Made by a program: the position numbers and the translations under genes. A stretch of DNA of 64,000 bases, from contig NC_085052.1 of assembly GCF_963662255.1 (NCBI RefSeq), positions 30,576,654 to 30,640,653 of the forward strand, given 5' to 3'. Positions 1 to 12,300 of this stretch are shown here, piece after piece (positions within the stretch are counted from its first letter, which is position 1; each line of letters begins with the position of its first letter). The notes beneath the pieces were generated by a model, which was not told the origin of the DNA, searched no databases, and saw only the letters and a list, made by a program, of their open reading frames with translations. The DNA comes from Cinclus cinclus (Eukaryota > Chordata > Aves > Passeriformes > Cinclidae).

Positions 1-399
1 GCAATACTGACCCTGTAGCAGCAGCTGTGCAGCAAACAGACAGCACTGGCTGTGTCTGTGGTGTGCACATCACCTCAGTGCCACAGCTGTGCCTCTGCTC
101 AGGCTGACTGCACTGGAAATGACAGTACACGACCACCATAAAAATAACACACACAGCCCTCTGCTAATCTGATGAAAACAGTCATTAAAATGAGAAGACC
201 AAAGAAAGAACAGAAGTTGTGAGCCAAACCACTAAAACCTGCTAAGAATTGAACTTGTGATTATAACTGAACTCAGATTAAGGAAGAGGCATCCTAAAAA
301 AGCATTCTCACTTAAAAGCTAGACAAAGACACTATGTTTGATACAAAAAAGAACAGTAAAACACATGAAGCATTAATATGTGAAAGAAAGATGTTGCCA
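1..399. other. Downstream flank of BICC1, no gene seen
   Basis: This is non-coding sequence beyond the likely mRNA end. The first 120 bases are richer in CA/TG and GC than the rest. No open frame, RNA gene or repeat family was recognised. Confidence 0.5.
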
Positions 400-424
400 T
401 TATGTCAAATACTGCTTTTTATAT

Positions 425-430
425 TTTATT
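425..430 (-). promoter_or_regulatory. BICC1: Candidate distal polyadenylation signal AATAAA (second copy)
   Basis: This is the most distal AATAAA noted on the minus strand before the downstream flank. Cleavage would be expected some 10-30 bases to its left. Confidence 0.28.
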
Positions 431-507
431 AACAAGCAAGCATCCCTGGAACTGGGTCTATATAAAATACTTCATGAACCAATCAGAATACAAGGGAGTT
501 ATATAAA

Positions 508-513
508 TTTATT
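508..513 (-). promoter_or_regulatory. BICC1: Candidate distal polyadenylation signal AATAAA
   Basis: Plus-strand tttatt is AATAAA on the transcribed strand, about 2.74 kb past the stop codon. A second copy lies at 425-430. Either could set the mRNA end; the hexamer alone is weak evidence in AT-rich DNA. Confidence 0.3.
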
Positions 514-634
514 TTATGCAACACTGATTAGCTTTGAAAATTTCCATTTTGAAGGTTTTAATTTCAACTTTCATTTTTTTTAAAAAATCACTAAAAGGAC
601 ACAACCCACAAAAATACAATCTGTATCTGCTCTA

Positions 635-642
635 TATTTACA
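635..642 (-). promoter_or_regulatory. Pumilio-type element in the 3' UTR
   Basis: The minus strand reads TGTAAATA, matching the Pumilio consensus TGTANATA, close to the candidate distal poly(A) signals. A single match of this length is expected by chance in AT-rich DNA. Confidence 0.25.
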
Positions 643-810
643 GATAACTGGTCACTGTTAAGGCACAGATTTAAAACTAACATTTTATGTAGCAAGTCAA
701 ATATTTGTGCATAATGTAACACTAACAATAGGATCCACTGTACTGTTATAGTCCCTTTGTGGAATCAAAGTAAGTGAGAATTTTCTTTACTTCCAGTGTG
801 TTTTTTCTTG

Positions 811-832
811 TTTTTTTTTTTTTTTTTTTTTT
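811..832. repeat. T(22) run (A run on the transcript strand)
   Basis: An uninterrupted homopolymer inside the probable 3' UTR. In the mRNA it is a genomically encoded A tract that can mimic a poly(A) tail. Confidence 0.9.
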
Positions 833-3250
833 CCATGTGAAGCCCTACTGAAAAATAATGTTGTTCATGGGAAATTCTTTACTTTGGTGTAGATGAAATA
901 AACACTGCTCAGCAAAAGACCACATCAACTTAATGCTGTAAGAAAATCAGTTTCTGAGTATAGTACCATCTGGATGCATAGCACGTACCTACAAAAGACT
1001 AAAAATCTGAGTGCAAAGCTCTTGGATGCTTTTAAGTTTACACAAAATAAACAAGAAGGGGTCGCAGAAAATTTTATACAAAGTGTTGCTGAATATTTAC
1101 TTCATTAAAAATTTTATAAAATTATGAGTCAGAATACAATTTGATTTGCAAGCACTGGGCTTGCAAATGCAAACATTTAAATAACAGTTTATCTGTAAGC
1201 ATGTAAATAGTCCATGTGAATAGAACTATCTCCATACTTAGAAGTAAGCACAAGTGTAAATAGCTTTAGAATGAGAAGTTGTGGCTTCCAAGAGAGTTTC
1301 CATGAAGTTGCTCTTGCCTGTGCAACACACACACACAAAAATCTCTTTGACACGTATATTGGCTCTTGGCATTGAGCACAGGAACTTGCAGTGAACAACT
1401 GTGTGAGTACCAGATACAGTTTTAGGCAGTCACATCTGCAGTACCTTTTAAAATCAGACAAAGCTGCTACTTCATCTACAGGGGAAGTCACCCAGTTATA
1501 CACCATTAAGTAGATATGGCTGAAATGAGCACTGAGCAGCAATTTTTAGTTAACCACAAGACTTTACATTATTGCTTGATCATCCATGCCCTCAAGTAAT
1601 AGTATCTTTAAATTCCCCTTGTGTGTGCAATTTTCTCCATACAACATTTTGCATTCTCATCTTAAAAGAAAGAATTACCCATGGAAAGTGTCAAAACTCT
1701 CTCACCCATTTCTGCATAAACCCCAACTACTGTAAATGTTATTCTAATGCCTTCTGTTAAGAACACTTGACAGTGGTTTATGTCCATCTCAAAAGGCTTG
1801 TACACTGCACATAAATAATACATTACAGTAGAGGTAAGGTAATTCACAATATTTCTCATGGGAATGCTTTTCAATTAATGCTTGGAAACTACACATTGCA
1901 TTGCAAAAAGAGGCACTTTATGGATTCCTTCATTACATTGAAATCCTTCATAAACCCATAACACAACATCTGTAAAGACAGAGGAATAACATTGCCAAAT
2001 CTTTCGGACTTTCACAGTATAAGAATGCAAAATTTAGCTCTCGCCACTTATAACAAAGACTCTTTCTGTTGAACATAACTTGTTTCAGAAATAGTTCATC
2101 TCCAGAGTTTCAAACACTTCTGCAGCTCACAATTACAAATCTAGATTGAACAAAACAGATGCTATTACACCTACTTTATGTAGGTCACTTCAATGCTGCA
2201 TGCATAGTCATGTAAGTAATATGTGTCATTTATTAAATGGCAACAGTGCTGTCTTGTCAAATTAGATTAGTTGTCTGTTTAACCACACTGACAGCCCAGA
2301 GCTCTAGCTTGATGAATGCCTTTTGGTCTCTACCATAAATCTGCAGTAGATCAGTTTAATCTGTTAGGTATTGCAGGTGTATAGAATCTAAAAATAAAAG
2401 TCTGATATAAATAAGTGTCCTTTAGTGGCAGGGTACTAAAAATAGCCCTTTGCTTTGAGACAACCATTAAAAACAGTTTTAGCATAAAGGCAGCATTTAA
2501 ATATGTTGACTGCAAAGGGTTAATATTGCAAGGTCCTTTTTGGTCTTTCATTGCATTTGTTACAGTGAGTATTATTGCAGGCAGCATTAGACTGCTTCCT
2601 AAGAGAATAGGACTGGTCCACTACCAAGTGACTTGATTTTGGAACAATCTCTTCAAGATAACTACCTGGGAGACAGAGAAAGGAAAAACAAAAATCTGCA
2701 TAAGAACCAGCTTCTAGTACCATTATAATGAGATGTGACAATGTAGGAACACCTGAAAATTTTGATTAGTGCCAATATAAAAATTGATACGGAAATGAAA
2801 GCGAAATAAATTTCCACAGGACAAGAAATCAGAACATGTAAAGTGCAGAAAGACCTCAATAATTATTTTAAGCAGTACCAGAAAAATCCATCTTTATAAA
2901 GCCAAATCTATGCTCTCTGGCATCCCAGCTCTTCACTCTTCCTTCATTCAATAAAGTAAAAAAATTCAGTGCATACATTATAGTTATAGGTAATAAAATA
3001 CTAAACAAAGAAACCTATATTATTATTATTGCAAATTCTGTCCAATCTACATGAGTAAAACAGAACCCACATTTGGTGTTTCAAACTGACAACATGTGCT
3101 CTCTTGATTTTTTGGCACAGTACTGTGCAGACAGAACGCTTTGGTCCTTGACACCCAAACTCCCAAAGTGCAGAGGGTGGTGTGCAGTGAAGGCTGTCCA
3201 CAGGATTGCCATGTCCATCTTCCCAGGTGATTCCTGAGCCCAACCTCCTG

Positions 3251-3381
3251 CTACCAGCGCCCGCTGACACTGGCAATGTCCGAGTGATACTGGCGCGGCA
3301 GTCTCCCGCTGGCTCCACCTTCCAGGAACGAGGCACGGATGTTTGATGGGTCAAAGAGCTTTCTTCGGTTTTTGTTCAGTT
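3251..3381 (-). CDS. BICC1: BICC1 exon 21 (C-terminal tail and stop)
   Basis: This is the coding part of the last exon. After acceptor acctctccag it completes a split Glu codon, then encodes [30 protein letters not shown] and [12 protein letters not shown], ending at TAG (3251-3253). The tail is nearly identical to other vertebrate BICC1 C-termini, so the native stop is preserved. Confidence 0.97.
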
Positions 3382-6300
3382 CTGGAGAGGTCAAGCACAG
3401 CCACAGAAATTGATTTTAATGTTTTGATCTCAACCAAGTGCAAGACTTCTGTTTAAGTGAACGAAGTATTTTAGACAGACACAGTATGCACTGAAAATAT
3501 CTATGAGGTATTCTTCAACTAACAAACGGTCCAACAGGATAAGAGTGTCAGGTTAAGACTCAGAGTCTCCTTGGGATGCAGGCATCTACTTGGGACAATT
3601 CTTATTTGGCACTGATATAGTGTGAAGTAGACAATTTTTGCAGTACTGATTTGGATCAAATTGACATAGCTGAAACTTTAAAAAGTTTCTGTAATAATAC
3701 TCAAAGGCTGCAATCCTCCTGGAAGCACAGTCATGCAGTGTAGACTGAGATGGACAGAGAAGCTTGTTACCAACTTCATTTCTCAATGCACAACATAAAT
3801 CTGAAGCAGTATTTTAACATGGACTTTCAGAAAAAAACAGATGCTCACCTTTCATTTAAACGTGCACCCTAATCTCCTATTAGTAATAGAACACACAAAG
3901 TATTTTTCTTTTCCCCACTTTCCTGTTCACATAAACAAACTGTGCTAGATACAAATCACAGAGAGTACATTGATTTTGAAGACCGCTACTGAACTAAGTA
4001 CGTTTGCAAACCAAAAAACAACAACAAAAAAGCCCCACAAAGCCTCCCAAAAGTAGGCACTTTTTTCCCAGTAGGATGACTGCTCTGCTAATCAATAAAA
4101 TGGAAGACAGGGAACCAAAAGGTTGAAAATGCCACTTGGTACTGGAAGTGCCGTTCAGACCCTGCAGTGCCTGCAATCCCAGAGATTCATGGACCCAAAA
4201 TTTTGGAGCATAAAACTTCACAATCTGGTGTGAGATCAACTTTCTACCAAGCTCCAGCTTTGCAGGACTATTGTAAGTCAGCTGCTATTAGGTAATGGGA
4301 AAGCTCTAAATGGCCTGGGTTTAAGCACCTCTGGTAAGGGGCAAACTAGTCTTACTTTTCAGTCTTTCCAAGGCTTTCTCCTTTGTTGGCTGTAAACACA
4401 CAATTTGAGAAAGGATACAAACAATGCTTAAAATCAATAAATGCCATTTTGTGTTTTTACCTGAAATTGCAAGCAGCATTTTTCTTCTGGCACCAAAAGT
4501 CGTAATTCCCAACTCTTTCAAATCTTGATCAGTAAGAGTGAGGAATGTCTGCAGATCAATCTAGAATATAAAGAAATAGAAAATTTTTCAAAACAAGTCT
4601 TTCCACAAAAAGTATTAAGTAATAAATGTGGTTCAGAATAAGTTCATTTTTTTTCCCCCTGCTCCATTTTACAGTTACTCATGTAAACAGCAATCATGGC
4701 TTTTCAATGGCTGCTTCCCACAGTTGCTCAATTTGCCACACTTCTGACAGAGGAGGAGAAATTAAAAAGTAACCAGTTCTGGAAAAGCAGAGAAAATCAA
4801 TCAGTCTTATTTATTTATGAATCTTTAGGTTTTGAGCAATTACTATGATGGCAAGATGTATGATCCAGCTTCAAAAGAACAGCTCATGAAAATTCTGTCA
4901 CAAAGTGAGTTCTAAGTGGCTTTTGGTGAAGACATTAACAATTTTGCTGGAAAACATCCTACCAACACAAAGGTGCCTCTTGAAGAACACCAACCTCTTG
5001 CTGCTGGAATACATCTGTGTATTTGCCCAGACCAAGCTTGCTGAAGAGTTCAGGCAGATCAGATCCCTTAAACAAACTGTTGAGGCTACAGCCATTGCTT
5101 CCTGTCAGCGAGGAAATGCAGTCCATGTAGTTACTGCTACTGAGATAGTGCTCAGCTGGAAGGGAACAAGTGCACTTTTCAGATATATCACAGAAGGACA
5201 TGCTTTTCCACCAACACTATATTCAGCTAGATCATGGCATTTACAAAGCATTTAAATCTTTATTTTTCAGAAAAATATAGCCTCTCAGTGGTCTGGGAGA
5301 ACGAACAACATGCAGCAATTTTTTTGTCAATTAAGTTTGTGGGTTTTTTTTCTACAGACCTACATTTGTCCAGCCAACTCATCACTGTTTTTTTTTATCC
5401 TTTATCCACACATTTTATTTTCTGTGAAAGCTACAGCTGCCATAGAACATTGTCTTTCACTGCCAATGTATTTGTGTTTCTAATTTTCTTCTAACACATA
5501 TGTAAACCATTTTTAAATCCTTAATTATTTTAATTAACCTAGAACTTCCATTTTTGTCCAGTTAGGTTGAAAACATCAATAGATTGATTTCAAATAAAAC
5601 TGTCAGTTTAGAAATTTAGAAATTAGAAGTTCTTTAGAAATTAGAAGTTCTGGAAGTACTTAGAATATGATGCAGAACCATTCACAGCTGAACTACTCTG
5701 TTTTTAAAAATCATGAATATTTTCTCTAATTGGAGCTATCCTTTCTTACCATGTTCAAATTTTATTATCTGTATACTTTGAGTTTGGGATTTAGGTTTAG
5801 TCATTGTTATAAGAAAATGCAACAACAGAAAGTATAAACAGCCACAGTCCTTATTTCCCCACAAAGCAGATAGGTAGCATGGACTTAATCTCTACCTCCA
5901 CTTTTCACTCTTTCAGAAAGGCACCTTTTAACTTACTTAAAAAATAAAATTTCAAAGAGTTCAACTAAATTACAGTTTTAACTTGTAAACTTCAAACAAG
6001 GTTTAAAACGTAATTGCAAAACATACAGCCTGTATTCACAGAAACCAGTATTTAAAATCATGCTAGGCCATGCCAAATACATTGAAAAGCTTCTTTTCAT
6101 AGAATTGCCTGGGTTGGAAGGGACCTGAAAGATCTTCTCATTGCAACCCCCTGCCATGTGATTCCACTATCCCAGATTGCACAGAGCCCTGTTCAGCCTG
6201 GCCTTGGACACTTCCAGAGATCCAGGGGCAGCCACAGCTTCCCTGGGCACCCTGTGCCAGGGCCTCATCATCCTCACAGGGAAAATTTTTTCATAATGTC

Positions 6301-9300
6301 TGACCTAAACATAATCTCTTGGTAGACACTCCCTATTGTCCTGTCACTACGCATTCTTGTAAATTTTATCTCCATGAGGAGAATCATGCTTTAAAATCCA
6401 CTTTCAGCACAGATCATGACTTCACCAGTGAGCAAATAGCCCAATAAAGCCCTGACTGCTGTTGCATTGGCAACAGAGCAGAATGAGAGTGGTCTAGAAA
6501 TAAGCCTTTTTACAGGTCTGGTTTCAGTACACCTTGAAAATCCCACTCCACAACAACAAAGTTTTCAGCAAGGATATCTAGCATTTAAAAAATACCCTTA
6601 AAAGTTTTCCTTTTGGACCATTATTTATTATTTGCATTATTATGTTACACAAGCTTACACTTCTCGATCTGTAAAAAAAGTAATCACTTTGCAAGGTGTC
6701 AGTAATTTAAATCCCTAGCGAAGTCAGGATATGCTCATATCAAAATAAATATTGATATCAATATAATTATTTTCTTTTAATCAGATAAGTAGAGTTTATT
6801 GACCTGATTTGTTTTGTTTCCTTTTGGGGCTGCCAATTGAGGAGACAAAATCATGAGCAGTGGGTCCAAGCCCATTCCGGTCTCTCCAGTTATCAGATTC
6901 ACTGCCACTTCCCAGGTGCTCCCGACTGCTGGACCGAGACAGAGACATGGATGAACCCTGCAAATCACAAAGAACATTTGGGCTGAAAACAGAGCTTTCA
7001 TTGTGACTCAGATGTTTTCTTTGAAGCAGCTCACTTAAAAAAGCAGCTTTTAATGCTTGCAAACATTCTTTTGGCAGCTGATCAATAGTCAAATAATCGC
7101 AAACCGGACACGAAAACAGCAGGTGTGCTTAAAACATATGCAGTTTACAGTTCTTAAGCAGGAGGTATTTCAAGACCATGATTCAAAACAAATTGTTCGC
7201 TATTTCCAAGTTTGTTTCCAAAACATTCCACGGTAACAAATTCCCACACAAATTCTAGACAAAGCAGTCTATTGACTACATCCCTTCACAGGGAAGAGAA
7301 CATAACATTTATCTGAAGATAAGTGGATCAAGAACACACTGCTTGACAACAGTCTCGCACACAACACTACAATAACAATTTTGCAATGCCTTGTGAATTT
7401 GTAGTTGTTTTGCCTGGTGTCTTTTTAAATAGATTTTCATATACCTGTGAAGTACTTCTTATCAACTCTCATCACCGTGGGTCAGAATGTAGCAATACAA
7501 GGCAGCAGCATTCCATGGGAACCCAAAAGAAATCAACCTTATAGATATCACATACTTACATGAGCTAAAAATAGTGGAAATCAACAATTTAATTCTGTAA
7601 ACTTGTACCAAACTGCAGTTGAAAAGCATCACTTAGGAGGCAATCTTTTACATTACTCAGTAAAACTGACACCCCTGAAAAAAACACTGTGTTCTTGGTT
7701 AGAATCACAGACCTATTTAGAGATTTTAGACATCAAGGCCTAGGGGAAAACCCCACCAACACAGAAAAGCATAAAAAAAAAAAAAAGATTTTGGTAGCAG
7801 CTTTTTCTTTCCCCTAGTTACTACTGCATCATGCGTAGCCAAGTCTACTACATTTAGCTGAATGGCTCAGAAAGTGGAGAACACCAAGGCACATTTTTAT
7901 CCTGGCTGAATATTTCTTTTGCATTGACAAGCAGGTATATCCTAGAGAAATAGGAAGTCCCCTCCTCAAGAAACATACCATTTACATTTTATATAAGCAG
8001 GACAGAAAAAGGTGCCTACACAGAAGCTGGGAAGGATTATAGCAAGGAAGCACAGTAAAAAACAACTTCAGCCTGCCTTTGAGGAAAAAAGGAACAAATT
8101 CCCTGCAAGATTCCCATGCTAAGACTCCAAAGAGAATTGCTGGACTGCCTGCCTTCTGCCTGGGAAAATTCTGAGCCCAGTGAATAATGCAAGTAGAGAC
8201 AGCTGTTCCAGCTCTGTCCACAGAAGGAAAGATGAGCTTCTTATTCTGCTGTTCTCCTCCAGCATGCAGCAATACATATTATATAGTTTGTCTGTTATAT
8301 ACACACTGTTCTCATTAGGTTACAAATTCCTTATTGCTTGCTTGCAACTTCTGAGATACTTGGTCCTGTAAGTTGTTTGAAGCTGCTTTAAACAAATATA
8401 TTTCAAGAAGCAGATGTCTGTGCTCTATGACTTATGTATGAAACAGATATAATTTTGTGTGTTGGGCTGAATGTATTCCATATGCCCTAATATTTATGCA
8501 AGAAATATTTTTCACCATAAAATAATATTTAGAATTGTTATCAGCAAGACTTTGTTTTTACAGAAGTTAGACATTTCTCAAGAAAAATAACTATCACTCA
8601 CTAAAAGCAAACTTCCATTACCATATATTTTTATATACCTCATATGTGGTTGTCATGGAAGGCTTGTACGACACATGATTCGCTCTTCTTAGTTCCTTGA
8701 TAGTTTCTGCAGGCATTGATTTAGAGAACCCCAAACCACTCCATGTATTTGTTGGAGTTCTCACTTCTGTTACAACTGGCTTCTTTAACATAGCTGAAAA
8801 TAGAGACAAATCAGTAAATCTCAGCTTTAGTAAAGTTATTGAGAGGATAATACTGAAGTGATGTTTGCTAGCAGCTGCAGCCCAGCAAACCCTAAACACC
8901 TCCACTTGCTATACAGCTTGAATCCTACCCTTCCTTAAAGCAATTTACTCTGCCAGAAGATAGTCAAATCCCACAGAGTGGCATGGAAGCCAGAAGAATT
9001 TCATCTGCTTCAAAGAGAGGAGCTTCCTCCTTTCTTTTGGTGAATAGGTAGTTTGGCTTATTTTATAATGGGGTCAAAGATATGGTTAAGCCCCTTACCA
9101 ATTCTACAACTTAATTTATCCCTAAAATAAAAGAGGCCATTTAGCTGATATAACAAACACCTTAAAGCTTAATTTGCATCCCAATAAAGTGAAGTGTTCC
9201 AGCAATGAGCTCTCTGAAAACCATATTGATCATTTGCACATGGATGTACTTACACATCCCATCTGCCAGCTGCTTATACTGTATTTTATACTATGTTAGT

Positions 9301-12300
9301 ATTAAGAATTTTTTGGAGCATAAACCTAAATAGGAATTTTTTGCTTTGAGATTTTATTAAAAATCGGATTACAAAACTGAAACTCTAGGAAATAATTTCA
9401 TCCACGTGCTAACAAACTTTTCAGAAGTCACTGTTCACCCACTTACCTTTGGTTGCCAGTAGTTTCTTCTGTTCATAGTCAAATGCCTAAAAATTAAACA
9501 CACAGAAGATAATTTAATTGCCATTCCAACAATGTCACTCCAGTACTCACTCATCTCTGTGAAAAAAAAAGGTTTCAATGTGGCCAGTGAATATATCTAG
9601 AAGAAATCTGAAATACTGCACAATAATTCCAGGGTAGCCCAGTTAGAGCCTTAATTACTTAAAGTGTTCACTCACACATAGATGAAGTTTTTAAATAACT
9701 ATCTGATTTCCATGAGTGAGCCTGCAGCAGTATTTACAAACTACTTACAATTTTTTCTCAATTTTTAGTAAGATATCTTTCAAGAATAGTTTCTCTTCCT
9801 TAACAATCTATCCTTAGCATTTAAAACATTCCTCAATACTACAAAAAAGGTAATATATCTTTGCAAATCTAGGCACCACAGTTATTTTCGATCATCCTCC
9901 AGGTTTGGTTCTCCTCCATGCACTCATCTTGTGAAAGGAAAAGAACTTCAGTTTTGAGAGAATTTAAGAACTTTTGCTTGTATTCTACCTACATCAATGG
10001 AAGATGTGAAGTTTAAATACCCCCGATTAAACAAGCTACACTTTGCTGAATTACAAATCAGGAAATCTGAACACAAAACTACAAAAACACTGCATTAGCC
10101 TGAAGGATTGCATCACGTACTGAAAATAACTAAAGGAATAACTAAGGAACAGGGCTGGAAAAGACTAGCCTTCTTTGTTTCACTACTCCATATGGTCTGG
10201 TTATATCCACAGTTCGACAGGTCTATTCTGAAAATAACCCTGTTATCGCTTCCTGACAGTCAAAGGGGTCTCCCCTCTCTTTGTGGAGATTTGCAGTAAC
10301 ATGGCAGTAGTTCATATTTGTAGGCTGTAATTAACCAAACTGTCATTGCACATGGAAAGTTATAATGTGTTTTGTAGCTACAGTTCTCTCCAAGTGAAAA
10401 CATAAGATTTCTAACAGGAAAATTACGCTCGTGGAGACAAATGCAGCCACGCCATTTTCTGTACTTAAATTTTTCTTACTCAACAGAAGCGCAAGAGCTT
10501 TTCTGTTTTCAAGACTTTTCATTGACGACTCATTCCTCAGTGGAAACAGCCGACGCGTTGGCTGTGAATGCATTTGCTGAACTGCTAACAGGCAATTCAG
10601 TCAGCAGTACCTCTTCATTCTACGGAATCTTCGCTGCAACCAGCAAGATTTACGCCCGAGTGGCTTTACTCAGGGAGACCTACCTGCATATTTACAAAGG
10701 AGGGCTGCGGGGCCAGACGCGCTCTCTCCGAGTTCTGCTGGGCTGCCGCTCGCTCGGCCGCCCGCTCGCTGCCCGGGGCCTTCTTATCAGCCACGGGGCT
10801 CTCCGGGGCTCCCAGCTCTGCCTCCGAGAGCAGCCGCTCCGCGCTGCTGGGGGACAAGGGCACCGTCAGCTCGGCCGTACCCGGGGCCGCCTCCTCACCG
10901 CCACCGGGCGGCCCGTGCAGCCCCAGTGCAGCCCCAGTGCAGCCCCAGTGCAGCCCCAGTGCAGCCCCAGTGCAGCCCCAGTGCAGCCCCGCCAACCGAG
11001 CTGCACCCCGAGAAGCTTGGCAGCCAACTTCACAAAGACCTCAACGTTTTTAGCAATATTTCCAAACCTTTCAGCTCTCCTGTACCTTTTTCTCTGTCAG
11101 GGAAGGAAAGCAAGTGTATCTCCTTCCTGTATTACCAAATAAGAGGTACATCTTATAGATTCAGTTTTGAGCTGTCTAGCATCTGGAATTATTGCATGTA
11201 AACCTACACAGTGTGATTCCCTGTTTAGCCTCGCTCAGGCCAGCAGTTCTAACAGGTTCATAGTTGTAAGGTAAAAAAAGATTGCATAAGAGGGATTAAC
11301 AAAGTTAACATAGGTCCTACTTGTTTTCACAGCTTCAATAACTGCAGTCCTACGTGCCTACATTACCACTTGGTGAATTTTTTTTTTCCTAAACTCAGCC
11401 ACATTTTAAGCTTACTCTAGAACAGTATAAACTCTTACTTCAAAAGGTGATCATGTTTTAGAAGCTGATTCCTTGGATTTTTAAACTGTGATAGCACAAT
11501 TAATGAAATACATGTCATAGCCTCAATACTGTAAACAAATGAAGCAAAAGAAAATACATGCCTCAAAAGAGTGGTGATAAAACAGTTCCCAAACAGTGAC
11601 AACATGAGTACATCGGACAAAAACACTGCCTCAAGAACCAAACCCATGTTGCCAAGATGTATTATGACTCAGACAAGCCTTTCCCACTGCTGGGTCATTA
11701 AAGAGCCAACCCAACCGAAATCATCACTGAGACAAGTGTTTGAGAACATGCTGCTATGCCCTTAACACAGCTTTCCTTAGAAGAAAACAGCCACAGGTAC
11801 ACACAAAAGGAAAAAGCTATGAGAAATTATTCTCTAAGCATGCAATAAAGGAGGAGAGTAAAACTGCACATTTTAGAAACAGGTAATGAAAGTTCCTCTA
11901 ACAAGGATCTCCATTCTTTTGTGGAAGAGAAAAGAATTTTTCAAACCCAGATACAAACAGGATGAACAAAAAGCATTCAAAGTCTGCAGTTATCAGACAA
12001 ACAGGGCTATATTAATGCCTAACGTGACAGAAAAATCAAGGCCAAATTAAATCAGTTCTTTAAGTATCCTGTGATTGAACCACCCCTTCTGTGCATGAAA
12101 CCATTAAGTAATTTTATGCTGTGAAAGTTCCACTAATCTGTGTTTATACACTCAGCTTACTGTAAGTGGGAATTCTTGGTGCCTTGCAGTAATTCCACCG
12201 TTTGTCTCTTGGCACAGGCCTGCTTGGAAGAGCTCATCATCTGCTTCAGGTCACTGGTGTTTGCTGAGTGGGACGGACTCCGAGGCATACCCACTTCTAC

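Larger units (their letters stand above)
400..3250 (-). other. BICC1: BICC1 3' untranslated region (left limit uncertain)
   Basis: The sequence running left from the stop codon is AT-rich, lacks convincing coding content on either strand, and carries minus-strand AATAAA hexamers at 2229-2234, 508-513 and 425-430. The length expected if the distal signals are used (about 2.8 kb) is plausible for this gene. It contains a 22-base A run on the transcript strand (811-832) and a Pumilio-type TGTAAATA (635-642). The true end cannot be fixed without transcript data. Confidence 0.55.
10684..10992. other. GC/CpG-rich patch covering exon 15 and the adjacent intron 14
   Basis: CpG-containing motifs (gccgctcgctcggccgcccg, gtacccggggccgcctcc) are dense here, in contrast to the AT-rich surroundings. 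The patch coincides with exon 15 and the 11-bp repeat. It may be only a coding and repeat composition effect. Confidence 0.7.

Noticed and set aside
4905..5255. Plus-strand 116-codon frame
   Set aside because: Antisense shadow of BICC1 exon 19; the minus strand carries the recognisable SAM sequence.
6958..7092. Minus-strand extension of exon 18 (about 45 codons upstream)
   Set aside because: The known family junction between exon 17 (ending YE) and exon 18 (starting GSSMSLSR) and the good acceptor at 6958-6960 show this is intron.
10441..11142. 233-codon plus-strand open frame, the longest in the window
   Set aside because: It is antisense to exon 15 and the minisatellite. Its length comes from a GC-rich, stop-poor sequence and the repeat (a Pro/Ser/Ala/Val/Gln pattern). 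No splice or homology support.
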